Below the pieces are notes generated by a model. It was not told the origin of the DNA and did no database searches. It was given only the letters and a program-made list of their open reading frames with translations. Both the position numbers and the translations under genes were made by a program. A DNA stretch of 64,000 nucleotides from Ww85 sp963745765 (GTDB lineage: Bacteria > Desulfobacterota > Desulfobulbia > Desulfobulbales > Desulfocapsaceae), in the NCBI GenBank assembly GCA_963745765.1, contig CAVUYQ010000018.1, positions 186,001-250,000 of the forward strand, written 5' to 3'. Positions 18,471 through 27,209 of this stretch are shown in pieces (within the stretch, counting starts at the first letter, position 1; each line of letters starts with the position of its first letter).

Positions 18471-21012
18471 ATGATCAAAAGTAAACTCCGGGACATGCTC
18501 AGAACGGATGTTCCTATCACCAAACGACATTTGTTCTCCTGGCTCAGGTCTGCCGGCTGGTCTCTGCAAATACTGCTGGTGATCCTCATCGTAATCACGG
18601 TTGTCGCACGGGTTGTTCCCCTTGAAATGCAGAAACGGCTCGTCAATCAGGCTATCACTCACAAAAACGTTAAGCTTTTGCTCATCTACAGTATGATTTT
18701 TCTTGTTGCGGTTCTTGTGGCCAGCGGGGTCAAGTATTTGATAACCCTGATCCAGACCCGCATTTCTCAAAAGGTGCTGGCCCAGATACGTAAAGACCTC
18801 TATGCCCATATTCTTACCCTGCCGCTGAACTACTTCAGGAAGACGCCTCCCGGCACGCTGGTGTCCGCGCTCGTAACCGAGGTTGCCCCGACCGGAGAAC
18901 TGATCGGTATGGCTTTGGCGGTTCCGTTGATAAATATCCTGACCTTTGCCGCTTTTATAGGCTTTTTGCTCTACCTGAACTGGTTTCTGGCCCTGATCTC
19001 CATGAGTGTCTATCCGTTCACCATGTATGTTGTCGCCCAAACTGCAGCAGCGCTCGAACCAGGCCAACAAAGAGCGGGTGAAGACCACGAGGGAGCTGTC
19101 GGGGATCATTACCGAGACCATTACCGGTATCAACGAGGTGCATGCGAACGGCTCCTTTTCCATCGAGAACAAGAAATACGGGGCCTATGTCGATAAACTC
19201 TTCAAAATCCGTATTGTCTGGAACATCTATAAGCAGGGAACAAAAATAGTATCGAATTTCAGTAACAATCTCGGTCCGTTCCTGATCCTGCTCGTGGGCG
19301 GGTATCTGACCATAAACGGGCGGCTGGACCTTGGCGGACTAATGGCTTTTCTTGCTGCAAATGAAAAGCTGTTCGATCCCTGGCGGGAAATGATGGATTT
19401 CTATCAGGTCTATCAGGATGCCGTCGTACGCTACAAGCAGACGATGGAATTTCTTGATGAAAAACCTGAATTCGTTGTTTATCCGGAAAACAGGCCGGTG
19501 CTCGAACTTGCGGGCAGTGTGCGGGCGGAGAAGCTGGATTTCACGGTTGACGGTAATGTCCAGCTTCTCAAGGGCGTTAATCTTGATCTCAAGGCCGGAG
19601 AGCACCTCGCGCTGGTCGGTTTTTCCGGATCCGGTAAATCAACGCTTGCCAAATGTCTGGGCCAGATGTACACACCGACCGGCGGCAGAGCCCTGATCGG
19701 GGATATGGACGTAACCACCCTGTCGAAGCTGGATGTGGCTCGCAATGTATCGGTGGTCTCCCAGGCTCCTTATATTTTCAACGGCACGATCCGGGAGAAC
19801 CTGCTCTATTCGGTTAACGCCATCAATGAAAGCCCTGTTGAGGGTATAAAGAAGACAGAGCCAAGTCTTGATGAAGAGATTGCCGTCCTGCAGCAGTGCG
19901 GCATCTTTGTTGATGTCCTGCGCTTTGGGCTCGGCTCGATACTGAGCATTGATCATGCGGTGCAGATGGGGGCGAAGATAGTCCGGATTCGCGACGGCTT
20001 CAGAGACGATTTTGGTGATCAGTTAGGTGACAGCGTTGAGTTTTTCGATGAAACGAGATATCTGGAATACTCGAGTGTTGCGGAAAATCTCATTTTTGCC
20101 AGTACGGACAGAGAGAGCTATACCACCGAGCGTCTGGTCGACAATGCATTCTGTCTCGATTTCCTCACTAAAGAGGGCATGCTTGCCGGTCTCTATGCAC
20201 TGGGCGCAAGCCTGGTCAGGGAATGTGTTAGTGCCCTTGGCGCAGGTGACGCCGGAAGCGAATTTTTCTCCCGGTCACCGGTTCAGCCGGATGAACTGAA
20301 GCACGTGCGCAAAGTTGAGCGAAAGCTTGAACGTTCAGGCCTTGATGAGATTGACGCTGATGACAGGAAACTTCTTCTTTCCCTGGTTTTTCGTTTCGTG
20401 CCGGGAATACATACCCTGCATGAACTGCCTGAGGCCGCCAGATTCATGATCCTGGAAGGGAGAAAGGCCTTTCGCCGCCTGATCCAGGATAAAAAGGACG
20501 AACGTTTTACCTTTTATCAGCGCAGCGAATACCTCTATGACCAGTCAATCATGGCAAACATTCTTTTTGGAAAGTTTACCACGGCTGACCCGGAGATACA
20601 GGAAACCTTCTCGCAACTTATTGTTCAGCATCTTATTAATGAGGATCTGCTTGAAGAGATTGTGGATATCGGACTTAACTTCCAGGTCGGTTCCAGTGGG
20701 GATAGACTTTCAGGCGGGCAGAAACAGAAGCTGGCTATTTCCAGGGCTTTCCTGAAACCGGCCCCGGTGATTATCATGGATGAGGCGACGAGTGCTCTGG
20801 ACAATAAGTCTCAGGCCAGGATCCAGCGGCTTATTGAACGCCGATGGAAGGGCAAAAACACCCTGATAAGTGTTGTCCATAGACTTGATATTATAAAGAA
20901 ATTTGATAGAGTTGCGGTCATGAAGTCCGGCGAGATCGTCGAAATCGGGCCCTATGATGAACTCATGGAAAAGAAAGGAAGTCTCTATCAACTGGTGACG
21001 GGAAACAGATGA
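18471..21012 (+). CDS. ABC exporter with a large insertion in the ATPase domain (one frameshift)
   Basis: Two overlapping frames join into one 846-residue protein if one base near 19035 is removed. Residues 1-340 are an exporter-type six-helix membrane domain. The ATPase has Walker A GFSGSGKST at about 383, Q-loop SQAPYIFNGTIREN at about 430, signature RLSGGQKQK at about 746, Walker B VIIMDEATSAL at about 767 and the switch histidine VVHR at about 803. About 315 residues separate the Q-loop and the signature, where 50-75 is usual. In this insertion the segment after the Q-loop recurs in similar form (TIRENLLYSV, SVAENLIFAS, SIMANILFGK). The substrate is unknown. The stop overlaps the kinase gene by 4 nt, so it belongs to the partner-switch operon. 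Confidence 0.85.
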
Positions 21013-21452
21013 TGGCGGAGCCGATTATCAGAACGACAATCCTGCTGGGAACGGATTTGTCTGCTCTGAAAGACCTCGGAGCGGGGCTGGACTTGTTCCA
21101 GGAAAAAGCCCGCCTTGCCAAACGGGATCATTTCCATATCCGTCTGGCGCTTGATGAACTGGTAACCAACAGCGTGTCCTACGGGTTTAGTAGCGGAGTC
21201 GGCAGCGGTATCATTATCGAGATCGCCTTGCTGCCCAATAACCTCTGCGAGATTATTTACAGTGATGATGCCCCCCGCTTTGATCCTCTGGTCCATACCA
21301 TTGCGCCAACTCAGAGCAGTATCGAAGAGGCCAGTGTCGGCGGCTTTGGCATATCGTTTGTGAAACAGATGATGCACGAAGTAAGCTATTCCTATGAAAA
21401 CGGCAGAAACATCATTACAATGAAGAAAAAGCTGGCTGTGGATGTTGCCTGA
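21009..21452 (+). CDS. RsbW-like anti-sigma/switch serine kinase (GHKL ATPase)
   Basis: A protein of 147 residues with the HATPase fold of the RsbW/SpoIIAB group. The N box ALDELVTNSVSYGF is near residue 50, an acidic D box YSDDAPRFDP near 85 and the glycine-rich lid GGFGISFVKQM near 112. Family members phosphorylate a STAS antagonist and sequester a target protein. Its ATG lies inside the ABC transporter stop, so the two are translationally coupled. No partner sigma factor is nearby, and the target could be the transporter itself. Confidence 0.85.
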   Translation: MMAEPIIRTTILLGTDLSALKDLGAGLDLFQEKARLAKRDHFHIRLALDELVTNSVSYGFSSGVGSGIIIEIALLPNNLCEIIYSDDAPRFDPLVHTIAPTQSSIEEASVGGFGISFVKQMMHEVSYSYENGRNIITMKKKLAVDVA

Positions 21453-21486
21453 AATGCAGCCCATAAACTGAGTTTGAGGTACTATT

Positions 21487-21813
21487 ATGGAACTAATCTG
21501 GTCTGATAGCAACGGCATGCATGTGCTCAAGGTTTCCGGGAGCCTGGATTCAAATACTGCTCCTGAGATGATTCAATCTATCGAAACCTACCTGAAAGAC
21601 CACCCGAAAAGTCTGGTGATAGATTTTTCCGGAGTGGATTACGTTTCCAGTGCCGGGCTGCGGGTGGTTATAAAGACCAATCATACGCAGACCGCAGCGG
21701 GCGATAAGATGATTTTGTGTGGTCTGAAGGATTATGTGCAGGAAGTTTTTGAAATGTCAGGTCTCAGCAAAATACTTGATATCAGGGATAATATTGAATC
21801 TGCGACATCGTAG
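21487..21813 (+). CDS. STAS-domain anti-sigma factor antagonist
   Basis: A single STAS domain of 108 residues. The phosphorylation-site region reads VIDFSGVDYVSSAGLRVVI, with the usual DxSxxxxxxSxGL spacing, so the serine accepted by RsbW-type kinases is present. It lies 34 nt after the kinase gene and ends the cluster before a hairpin terminator. It is predicted to be dephosphorylated by the SpoIIE-type phosphatase at 16350-18311 and possibly by the one at 27210-28880. Confidence 0.9.
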   Translation: MELIWSDSNGMHVLKVSGSLDSNTAPEMIQSIETYLKDHPKSLVIDFSGVDYVSSAGLRVVIKTNHTQTAAGDKMILCGLKDYVQEVFEMSGLSKILDIRDNIESATS

Positions 21814-21966
21814 GGAACTGCTCGGCAAGAGCCGTGCTAGCTGAACCGGGAGTACCTGCGAGTTCCACCTTGTCGCCTCAAGGCGGCTTCCGATGAACTT
21901 CTTGATGCGGCTATCATGAAATTGTGCTATATCTCTCCCTTCTGACAGGGGGCCGGTCTGAAAAAG

Positions 21967-22002
21967 AAAAAGGGATTATCCGGTAAGCGGAAATCCCTTT
22001 TT
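21967..22002. terminator. Bidirectional Rho-independent terminator
   Basis: AAAAAGGGATT (21967-21977) and AATCCCTTTTT (21992-22002) form a perfect 11-bp stem with a 14-nt loop. The A/T ends supply a U-tract on either strand. It can end both the partner-switch operon (plus) and tRNA-Cys (minus). Confidence 0.85.
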
Positions 22003-22007
22003 ATCTA

Positions 22008-22083
22008 TGGAGGCGGCGAGCGGAGTCGAACCGCTGAATAATGGTTTTGCAGACCACTGCCTTGGCCACTTGGCTACGCCGCC
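22008..22083 (-). tRNA. tRNA-Cys (GCA)
   Basis: Read on the minus strand, the acceptor stem GGCGGCG pairs with CGCCGCC, followed by a discriminator U (the identity base for tRNA-Cys) and an encoded CCA. The anticodon loop CTGCAAA gives GCA, and the T-loop GGTTCGACTCC is canonical. A perfect terminator stem follows immediately. Confidence 0.97.
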
Positions 22084-22160
22084 CTGTTTTCTGTACTGGA
22101 ACCGTTCTATATACCATAGAAGGGGGTTTTGACAAGAGGAAAAAAAGGAAATATCAGGCA

Positions 22161-22898
22161 ATGGATGTGAATATAGATAGTTTGGTTACCGAGAACAAGA
22201 AGGTCATTGCAGAACTTGAAACCCTTATCGGCTATCGTTTTACTGATCTCCGTCTGCTGCAGAAAGCACTGATTCACTCCTCCTATGCTTTTGAAAAGGG
22301 GCAGGCCGGGGAGGACAATCAACTGCTCGAGTTTCTCGGCGATGCGGTGCTTGATCTGGTCATCGGAAACATGCTGTATGAACGCTATCCTGATATGCGC
22401 GAAGGCGATCTGACACGGTTCAGGGCATCGCTTGTCAACGAGACCAACCTTGCCTTCATGGCCCGTTCCGTGGAGCTCGGGCGTTTTCTCTGCCTGGGAA
22501 AGGGAGAGGATGCCGGCAGCGGGCGGAATAAATCCTCTATTCTTTCATGTGCTTTTGAAGCAGTGATCGGTGCGGTTTTCAAGGACAGCGGCTATCTGTC
22601 TGCCGTGGAACTGGTGGAAAATCTGTTTGCCGCCTCAATTGAAGAGAAGAAATCAGACCTGCTGCTCGCAGACGCGAAAACCAGGCTGCAGGAGATGCTT
22701 CAGGAAGAATTCAATGAGGCGCCCACCTATCGCATCGTCAGCGAGGAAGGTCCTTCCCATTGCAAGCAGTTCAGTGTTGCGGTTGTCTTTCGGGATGAAG
22801 TCCTGGGAACCGGACTGGCCGGCTCGAAAAAGGAAGCCGAGCAGCGCGCTGCCGCTCTCGCTCTGAAACAGTGGCATGCCGACTCGGCACGCGATTGA
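22161..22898 (+). CDS. rnc: Ribonuclease III
   Basis: A double-strand-specific endonuclease for rRNA and mRNA processing. There are 245 residues from ATG 22161; the frame is open upstream through the tRNA, which rules out the earlier starts. The catalytic signature NQLLEFLGDAVLDLVIG is near residue 50. The second acidic site is in the segment after SSILSCAFEAVIGAVF (about residues 115-130). A C-terminal dsRNA-binding domain covers about 165-240. It is followed by a radical-SAM gene. Confidence 0.95.
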   Translation: MDVNIDSLVTENKKVIAELETLIGYRFTDLRLLQKALIHSSYAFEKGQAGEDNQLLEFLGDAVLDLVIGNMLYERYPDMREGDLTRFRASLVNETNLAFMARSVELGRFLCLGKGEDAGSGRNKSSILSCAFEAVIGAVFKDSGYLSAVELVENLFAASIEEKKSDLLLADAKTRLQEMLQEEFNEAPTYRIVSEEGPSHCKQFSVAVVFRDEVLGTGLAGSKKEAEQRAAALALKQWHADSARD

Positions 22899-22903
22899 TA
22901 CCA

Positions 22904-23914
22904 GTGCTTATTATTCCGTATTTCATCCAGCATCGCGGATGTCCTCACCGCTGCCTTTTTTGCAATCAGAATGCAATAGCCGGCCCAGGCAGCATCCGGA
23001 CACATTGATCCGGAAGAAGATCTCCGCCAGTGTGTTGAACGGTGGTTTGGCCGCGCAAAAAATCCGGGGAATACACAGGTCGCTTTTTTCGGGGGGTCTT
23101 TTACCTGCCTGGAGGAGACATTGCAGCATCGTTTACTGGAGGCCGTACAACCATATATCCGTACCGGCAGGGTGGCATCAGTCAGATTGTCGACGCGGCC
23201 AGATTGTCTCAGTTACGATCAATGTGAATTCCTCTATGCCTATGGTGTTAGGAGCATTGAACTGGGTGTTCAGTCGATGGATGATGCGGTACTTACAAAG
23301 GCACATCGAGGACACACCTCGGAAGATTCCAGGAAGGCTGTGAAATTGCTTGTCGCATCCGGGTTTGAGGTCGGTGTTCAGTTGATGCCCGGACTGCCGG
23401 GGGAAACCACGACCTCATTTCTCAAGGGAGTTCGGGACATCGCCTCTTTTCGACCGGACTTTGCCCGACTCTATCCGACCCTTGTTATCAAAAACACGGA
23501 ACTGGCACATCTGTATGCGAAGATCTTCATGGAAACCGCTCTCTTTGCATAGGGCAGTCACCTTGTGCAGGCGGGCTCAGGACCTGCTCGACAGACAGGG
23601 AATAGGCGTTATTCGAATGGGATTGCAGCCCTCTATCGAACTTGAGAAACAGGTTGTCGCCGGACCCTATCATCCGGCCTTCGGAGAGCTTGTACAGGGG
23701 ACGAAGGTGGTATCTCGGAACCAGGGAAATGCTCAGGAAAACAGGTCCCGGCAGGTCGCTGACGGTTACGATATCGGACCGGGATTATTCCGCCTTTGTC
23801 GGTCCGCACAGGCAGAATCTCATCCGCCTTCGAGCCCTGCCATTCTGCGGCACGCTTATCGTTGAGACGGATACATCTTTGGAACGCGGACAGGTTCGCC
23901 ATGTTATCAGTTAA
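22904..23914 (+). pseudogene. Elp3/COG1243-like radical-SAM protein, broken by at least three frameshifts
   Basis: Four consecutive frame segments together give a full-length protein of about 335 residues: IPYFIQHRGCPHRCLFCNQN (CxxxCxxC cluster), VAFFGGSFTCL, GVQSMDDAVLTKAHRGH and GVQLMPGLPGET, PLSLHRAV, and a C-terminal RRWYLGTREMLRK ending at 23914. Breaks fall near 22990, 23525 and 23700; the last is an extra G in a G-run. Every segment keeps family-typical residues, so the gene is probably intact in the cell. It has no ATG; GTG 22904 is the best start. It overlaps the ABC-F gene by 14 nt. Confidence 0.8.
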
Positions 23915-25877
23915 TCATCTGGATATCCGTTACGGCGAGAAACATTTGTTCAGGGATGTCTCTGCCGTTGTCTATCCTGGAAACAGGATCGGACTGGTCG
24001 GGGTTAACGGTACGGGAAAGACCACGCTGATGAAGATCATGGCACGGGAGACGGCAACAGATGACGGAACCGTCAATTGCTCCAAGCTCTTTTCCGTTGC
24101 TTATCTTCCCCAGGAAGCCGGAGTGTTCGATTCCGGCCGAACGGTCTATGAGGAAGCGGAACAATCATTCGGCTCAGCACTTGCCCTCCAGAAAGAGGCT
24201 GAACATCTCAACGAGATGCTGAGCAAGACGTCCCCGGAGAGTGAAGAGTTCAACCTGCTTCTTGAACGACAGGGTGAAATTCAGCATCGGCTGGATGAGA
24301 GCGATATCTATACCATCCGGACCCGTGTGGAGACAATACTGCACGGTCTTGGCTTCAGTGATGATGATCTGCAGATGCCGGTCTCATCATTTTCCGGTGG
24401 TTGGATCATGCGACTGATGCTGGCCAAGATGCTGCTCGCCGCACCTTCACTGATGCTGCTCGATGAGCCGACCAACCACCTTGATCTTGAATCACTTACC
24501 TGGCTGGAGAACTTCCTGCAGTCCTACCAGGGAGCGATGGTCATCATTTCACATGATCGGGCTTTTCTTGACCGAACGGTTAACCAGACCTGGGAATTGA
24601 GCCTGGGCAGGCTTACCGTCTACAAGGGCAATTACTCTTTTTACATCACCGAAAAAGAGGAGCGCCGCCGGATTGAAAAAGCTTCCTATGACAATCAGCA
24701 GGCACAGGTTCGACAGACGATGCGTTTCGTCGAGCGTTTTAAGGCAAAATCAACTAAGGCCCGCCAGGCGCAGAGCAAACTCAAGCAACTTGAAAAGCTC
24801 GATCTTATTGAACTGGCGGACGATGAGCAATCGGTCAGGTTTTCTTTTCCGCAGGCTCCCCATTCCGGCCGCGACGTGATGCTGCTTGAGGGGATAACCA
24901 AAACCTATGGTGGTAAAGAGGTCTTCGAACCGGTTGATCTGCAGTTGCAGCGGGGCGACAAGGTTGCCATCGTCGGGGTCAATGGTGCCGGAAAATCGAC
25001 ACTTTTAAAAATCATGTCCGGCCAGCTCGCGCCAGACAAGGGGACGTGCCGACTCGGCAGCGGTGTACAGATCACCTATTTTGGTCAGCATCAGGCCCAG
25101 GAGCTCAGTCCCGGGCATACGGTCCTGGAGATCATGTCACATGGCTCGGAAGATTTGACCATCACCCGGATGCGCTCTTTGCTCGGAGCGTTCCTGTTTC
25201 GTGGAGAGGACGTGGACAAAAAGGTATCAGTCCTTTCCGGCGGGGAGAAGAGCCGTCTCGCCCTGGCGCGGATGATAGCGACACCGGCGAACTGCATGCT
25301 GCTTGACGAGCCGACCAACCATCTGGACATGAGCTCGCAGGAAGTCCTGCAGGAGGCCATGCGCCAGTACAGCGGCACCATTGTTGTCGTCTCGCACAAT
25401 CGCTATTTTCTTGACCAGTTTGTGAACAAGGTGATTGAGGTGAAGGGTGGATGTGTCTCCCTGCATGACGGTAATGTTGCCGATTACCTCTATTACCAGG
25501 ATCTTCTCAACCGCCGTAAGATGGAGGAGAAGAAAGGAGAGGAGGCCCTATCTCCATCAGAGACCGATACTTCTCGTGACAACAAAAAGGACAAGCGTCG
25601 CAAGGAAGCTGAACGGCGTCAGAAAAGGCAGCAGCTCGCCGGCTCCTGGCTGAAGAAGCTCGCCGAGGCGGAGAAGAAGGTGGAAAAGCTGGAAATGAAA
25701 AAGGAAGTGCTTGAGAAACTGCTGGCAGATCCCGCCCTTTATCAAGATCAGGATAGGTGGAGCACGACAAGCCGGGAGTATGAAGAGTGCCGTCGCCGGA
25801 TGGACCGCTGGATGGGGCGCTGGGAAGAAGCCCAGACGAAAATTGATGAAATAGATGCAGCTATTGAACATGATTGA
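23901..25877 (+). CDS. ABC-F family ATPase (Uup/EttA-like)
   Basis: A soluble protein of 658 residues from ATG 23901. It has two ATPase domains and no membrane segments. The first has GVNGTGKTTL near residue 35 and a variant signature SFSGGWIMRLMLAKMLL; the second has GVNGAGKSTL near residue 355 and VLSGGEKSRLALARM. Both Walker B motifs read MLLDEPTNHLD. A charged linker lies between the domains, and the Lys/Glu-rich C-terminal 100 residues form a coiled coil, as in Uup. ABC-F proteins act on the ribosome or, for Uup, in branch migration and ribosome assembly. Its start lies inside the radical-SAM gene end. Confidence 0.9.
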   Translation: MLSVNHLDIRYGEKHLFRDVSAVVYPGNRIGLVGVNGTGKTTLMKIMARETATDDGTVNCSKLFSVAYLPQEAGVFDSGRTVYEEAEQSFGSALALQKEAEHLNEMLSKTSPESEEFNLLLERQGEIQHRLDESDIYTIRTRVETILHGLGFSDDDLQMPVSSFSGGWIMRLMLAKMLLAAPSLMLLDEPTNHLDLESLTWLENFLQSYQGAMVIISHDRAFLDRTVNQTWELSLGRLTVYKGNYSFYITEKEERRRIEKASYDNQQAQVRQTMRFVERFKAKSTKARQAQSKLKQLEKLDLIELADDEQSVRFSFPQAPHSGRDVMLLEGITKTYGGKEVFEPVDLQLQRGDKVAIVGVNGAGKSTLLKIMSGQLAPDKGTCRLGSGVQITYFGQHQAQELSPGHTVLEIMSHGSEDLTITRMRSLLGAFLFRGEDVDKKVSVLSGGEKSRLALARMIATPANCMLLDEPTNHLDMSSQEVLQEAMRQYSGTIVVVSHNRYFLDQFVNKVIEVKGGCVSLHDGNVADYLYYQDLLNRRKMEEKKGEEALSPSETDTSRDNKKDKRRKEAERRQKRQQLAGSWLKKLAEAEKKVEKLEMKKEVLEKLLADPALYQDQDRWSTTSREYEECRRRMDRWMGRWEEAQTKIDEIDAAIEHD

Positions 25878-25924
25878 AACCGCTTTCGACGGTTGTTCGT
25901 ACGATTATAAATGTATGAGGCAGT

Positions 25925-25944
25925 CTGTTGCAGGATGGAAACTA
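25925..25944 (+). repeat. Dispersed 20-nt repeat, copy 2
   Basis: Near-identical to 14102-14121, with one mismatch in 20. It lies in the 220-nt gap between the ABC-F gene and the rubredoxin-DUF2231 gene, which otherwise shows nothing recognisable apart from the ribosome site AAGGAGGGTG before 26101. Confidence 0.4.
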
Positions 25945-26100
25945 GCATAATTGCATTTCCTGCAGTCTCTGAGCTATTGTAGGGGAAACGACAAGGGTAC
26001 CTTGAATAATTAGATTATTCATCCGGGATCTAGTATGATGCAGAGATCGGGTGAAAAGGCAATTATTCAGGGTGGATATAATTATTAAGGAGGGTGCGAT

Positions 26101-26730
26101 ATGAAGAAATGGGAATGTACCGTATGCGGCTATATTCATGAGGGGGGCGAACCGCCTGAGGAGTGTCCGATCTGCGGAGCCGGCAAGGAATATTTTATCG
26201 AGATTGTTGAAAAACAGGAAGAGGCACTTACCGACGTGACGAAGCCGGGGGATGCTGCTGCTGTCTCGCCGGCTCCAGCGCAAGGCCGCAAGCCAACCGG
26301 CTTGACGGCGCTTGTTCTGAAGTATCACCTGCATCCTATCTCGGTGCATACGCCTAACGGAGTGCTGCCGCTTGCCATACTGTTTCTTTTTCTGGCCACA
26401 GCCTTCGGGCTGGCAGGATTTGAGACGGCTGCTTTTTTCAACCTGGTCTTTGTCCTGTTGGTTATGCCGGTTGTTATCCTCACCGGTGTTCTGGAATGGC
26501 GAAATCGTTACGGGGGTATCATGACCCGTATTTTCGGTATCAAGATCGGTGCTTCGATCGTTGTCAGCAGTACGCTGCTGGCTATGGTTATCTGGCGCCT
26601 GGTTGACCCCGGGGTCGCATTCTCAGCCAGCCGCTGGGTCTATCTGCTGGTCGGTGTTGTCATGGTGGGAGGTGTGGGACTTGCCGGTCATATGGGTAGT
26701 AAACTCGTTTTTGACCCGAGAGATAGATAG
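26101..26730 (+). CDS. Rubredoxin-like domain fused to DUF2231 membrane domain
   Basis: A protein of 209 residues with AAGGAGG upstream. Residues 1-38 form a short rubredoxin/rubrerythrin-type iron knuckle pair (CTVCGYIHEGG and CPICGAG). A Glu/Pro/Ala linker leads to a four-helix DUF2231-like membrane domain from about residue 70, opening LHPISVHTPNGVLPLAIL; its histidines could bind haem. The combination suggests an inner-membrane electron-transfer protein with a cytosolic iron centre. The cofactor assignments are inferred from motifs alone. Confidence 0.8.
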   Translation: MKKWECTVCGYIHEGGEPPEECPICGAGKEYFIEIVEKQEEALTDVTKPGDAAAVSPAPAQGRKPTGLTALVLKYHLHPISVHTPNGVLPLAILFLFLATAFGLAGFETAAFFNLVFVLLVMPVVILTGVLEWRNRYGGIMTRIFGIKIGASIVVSSTLLAMVIWRLVDPGVAFSASRWVYLLVGVVMVGGVGLAGHMGSKLVFDPRDR

Positions 26731-27209
26731 CATCTGAGGGAAGACGATTGTAAAACTAAACTCCGCTATGCCCTGCGACATACCGGGGTTTTTTGTGTCT
26801 ATCCCTCCTGCAATCCTCTTTTCTCCGGACTGGAAAAAGGAGTTCTCCCTGGTAAGACTTTTTCTCAATGGAGTGGCGTCTGAACAGGTTGTCAACCAAT
26901 CCGCCGCTTTTGAAAAGGATAGTAAAAGGAAACACGTAACTCAAGCCGGCACATCGTTTATCCGTATCATGCCATAAAATTTCGTTTGCAATGCAGAAAG
27001 TCCTTTCAATACGGACTTGTCTTCATGTTGCGCTCCCTGTCCATCGTGCATAAGATTGTCTACAGAGTGGTACATGAGCGATGGTCATTACTGCTCGCAA
27101 CCGCAATGACAGTTGCGTGTTGCTGCCGTGTGGCGACGAGTTTGCGGAAACGATTATCAATACGACGAATATTAAGAAAAGCTGGATCAGTCACGAGGCC
27201 TCTTTCATA
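26731..27209 (+). other. Intergenic region with no supported feature
   Basis: About 480 nt. The frame of the next gene is open upstream to 27081, but that stretch has no ribosome site and no family resemblance. No RNA structure was recognised. Confidence 0.4.

Noticed and set aside
19020..19060. Programmed ribosomal frameshift in the ABC exporter
   Set aside because: No slippery heptamer or downstream structure is visible, and the same type of one-base insertion occurs in many unrelated genes of the window.
18363..19172. Long open frame of 269 codons on the minus strand
   Set aside because: It lies antisense to the ABC exporter membrane domain, has no ribosome site and reads as low-complexity charged sequence.
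14102..25944. CRISPR array suggested by the GGATGGAAAC repeats
   Set aside because: Only two copies 11.8 kb apart, no regular spacing and no cas genes.
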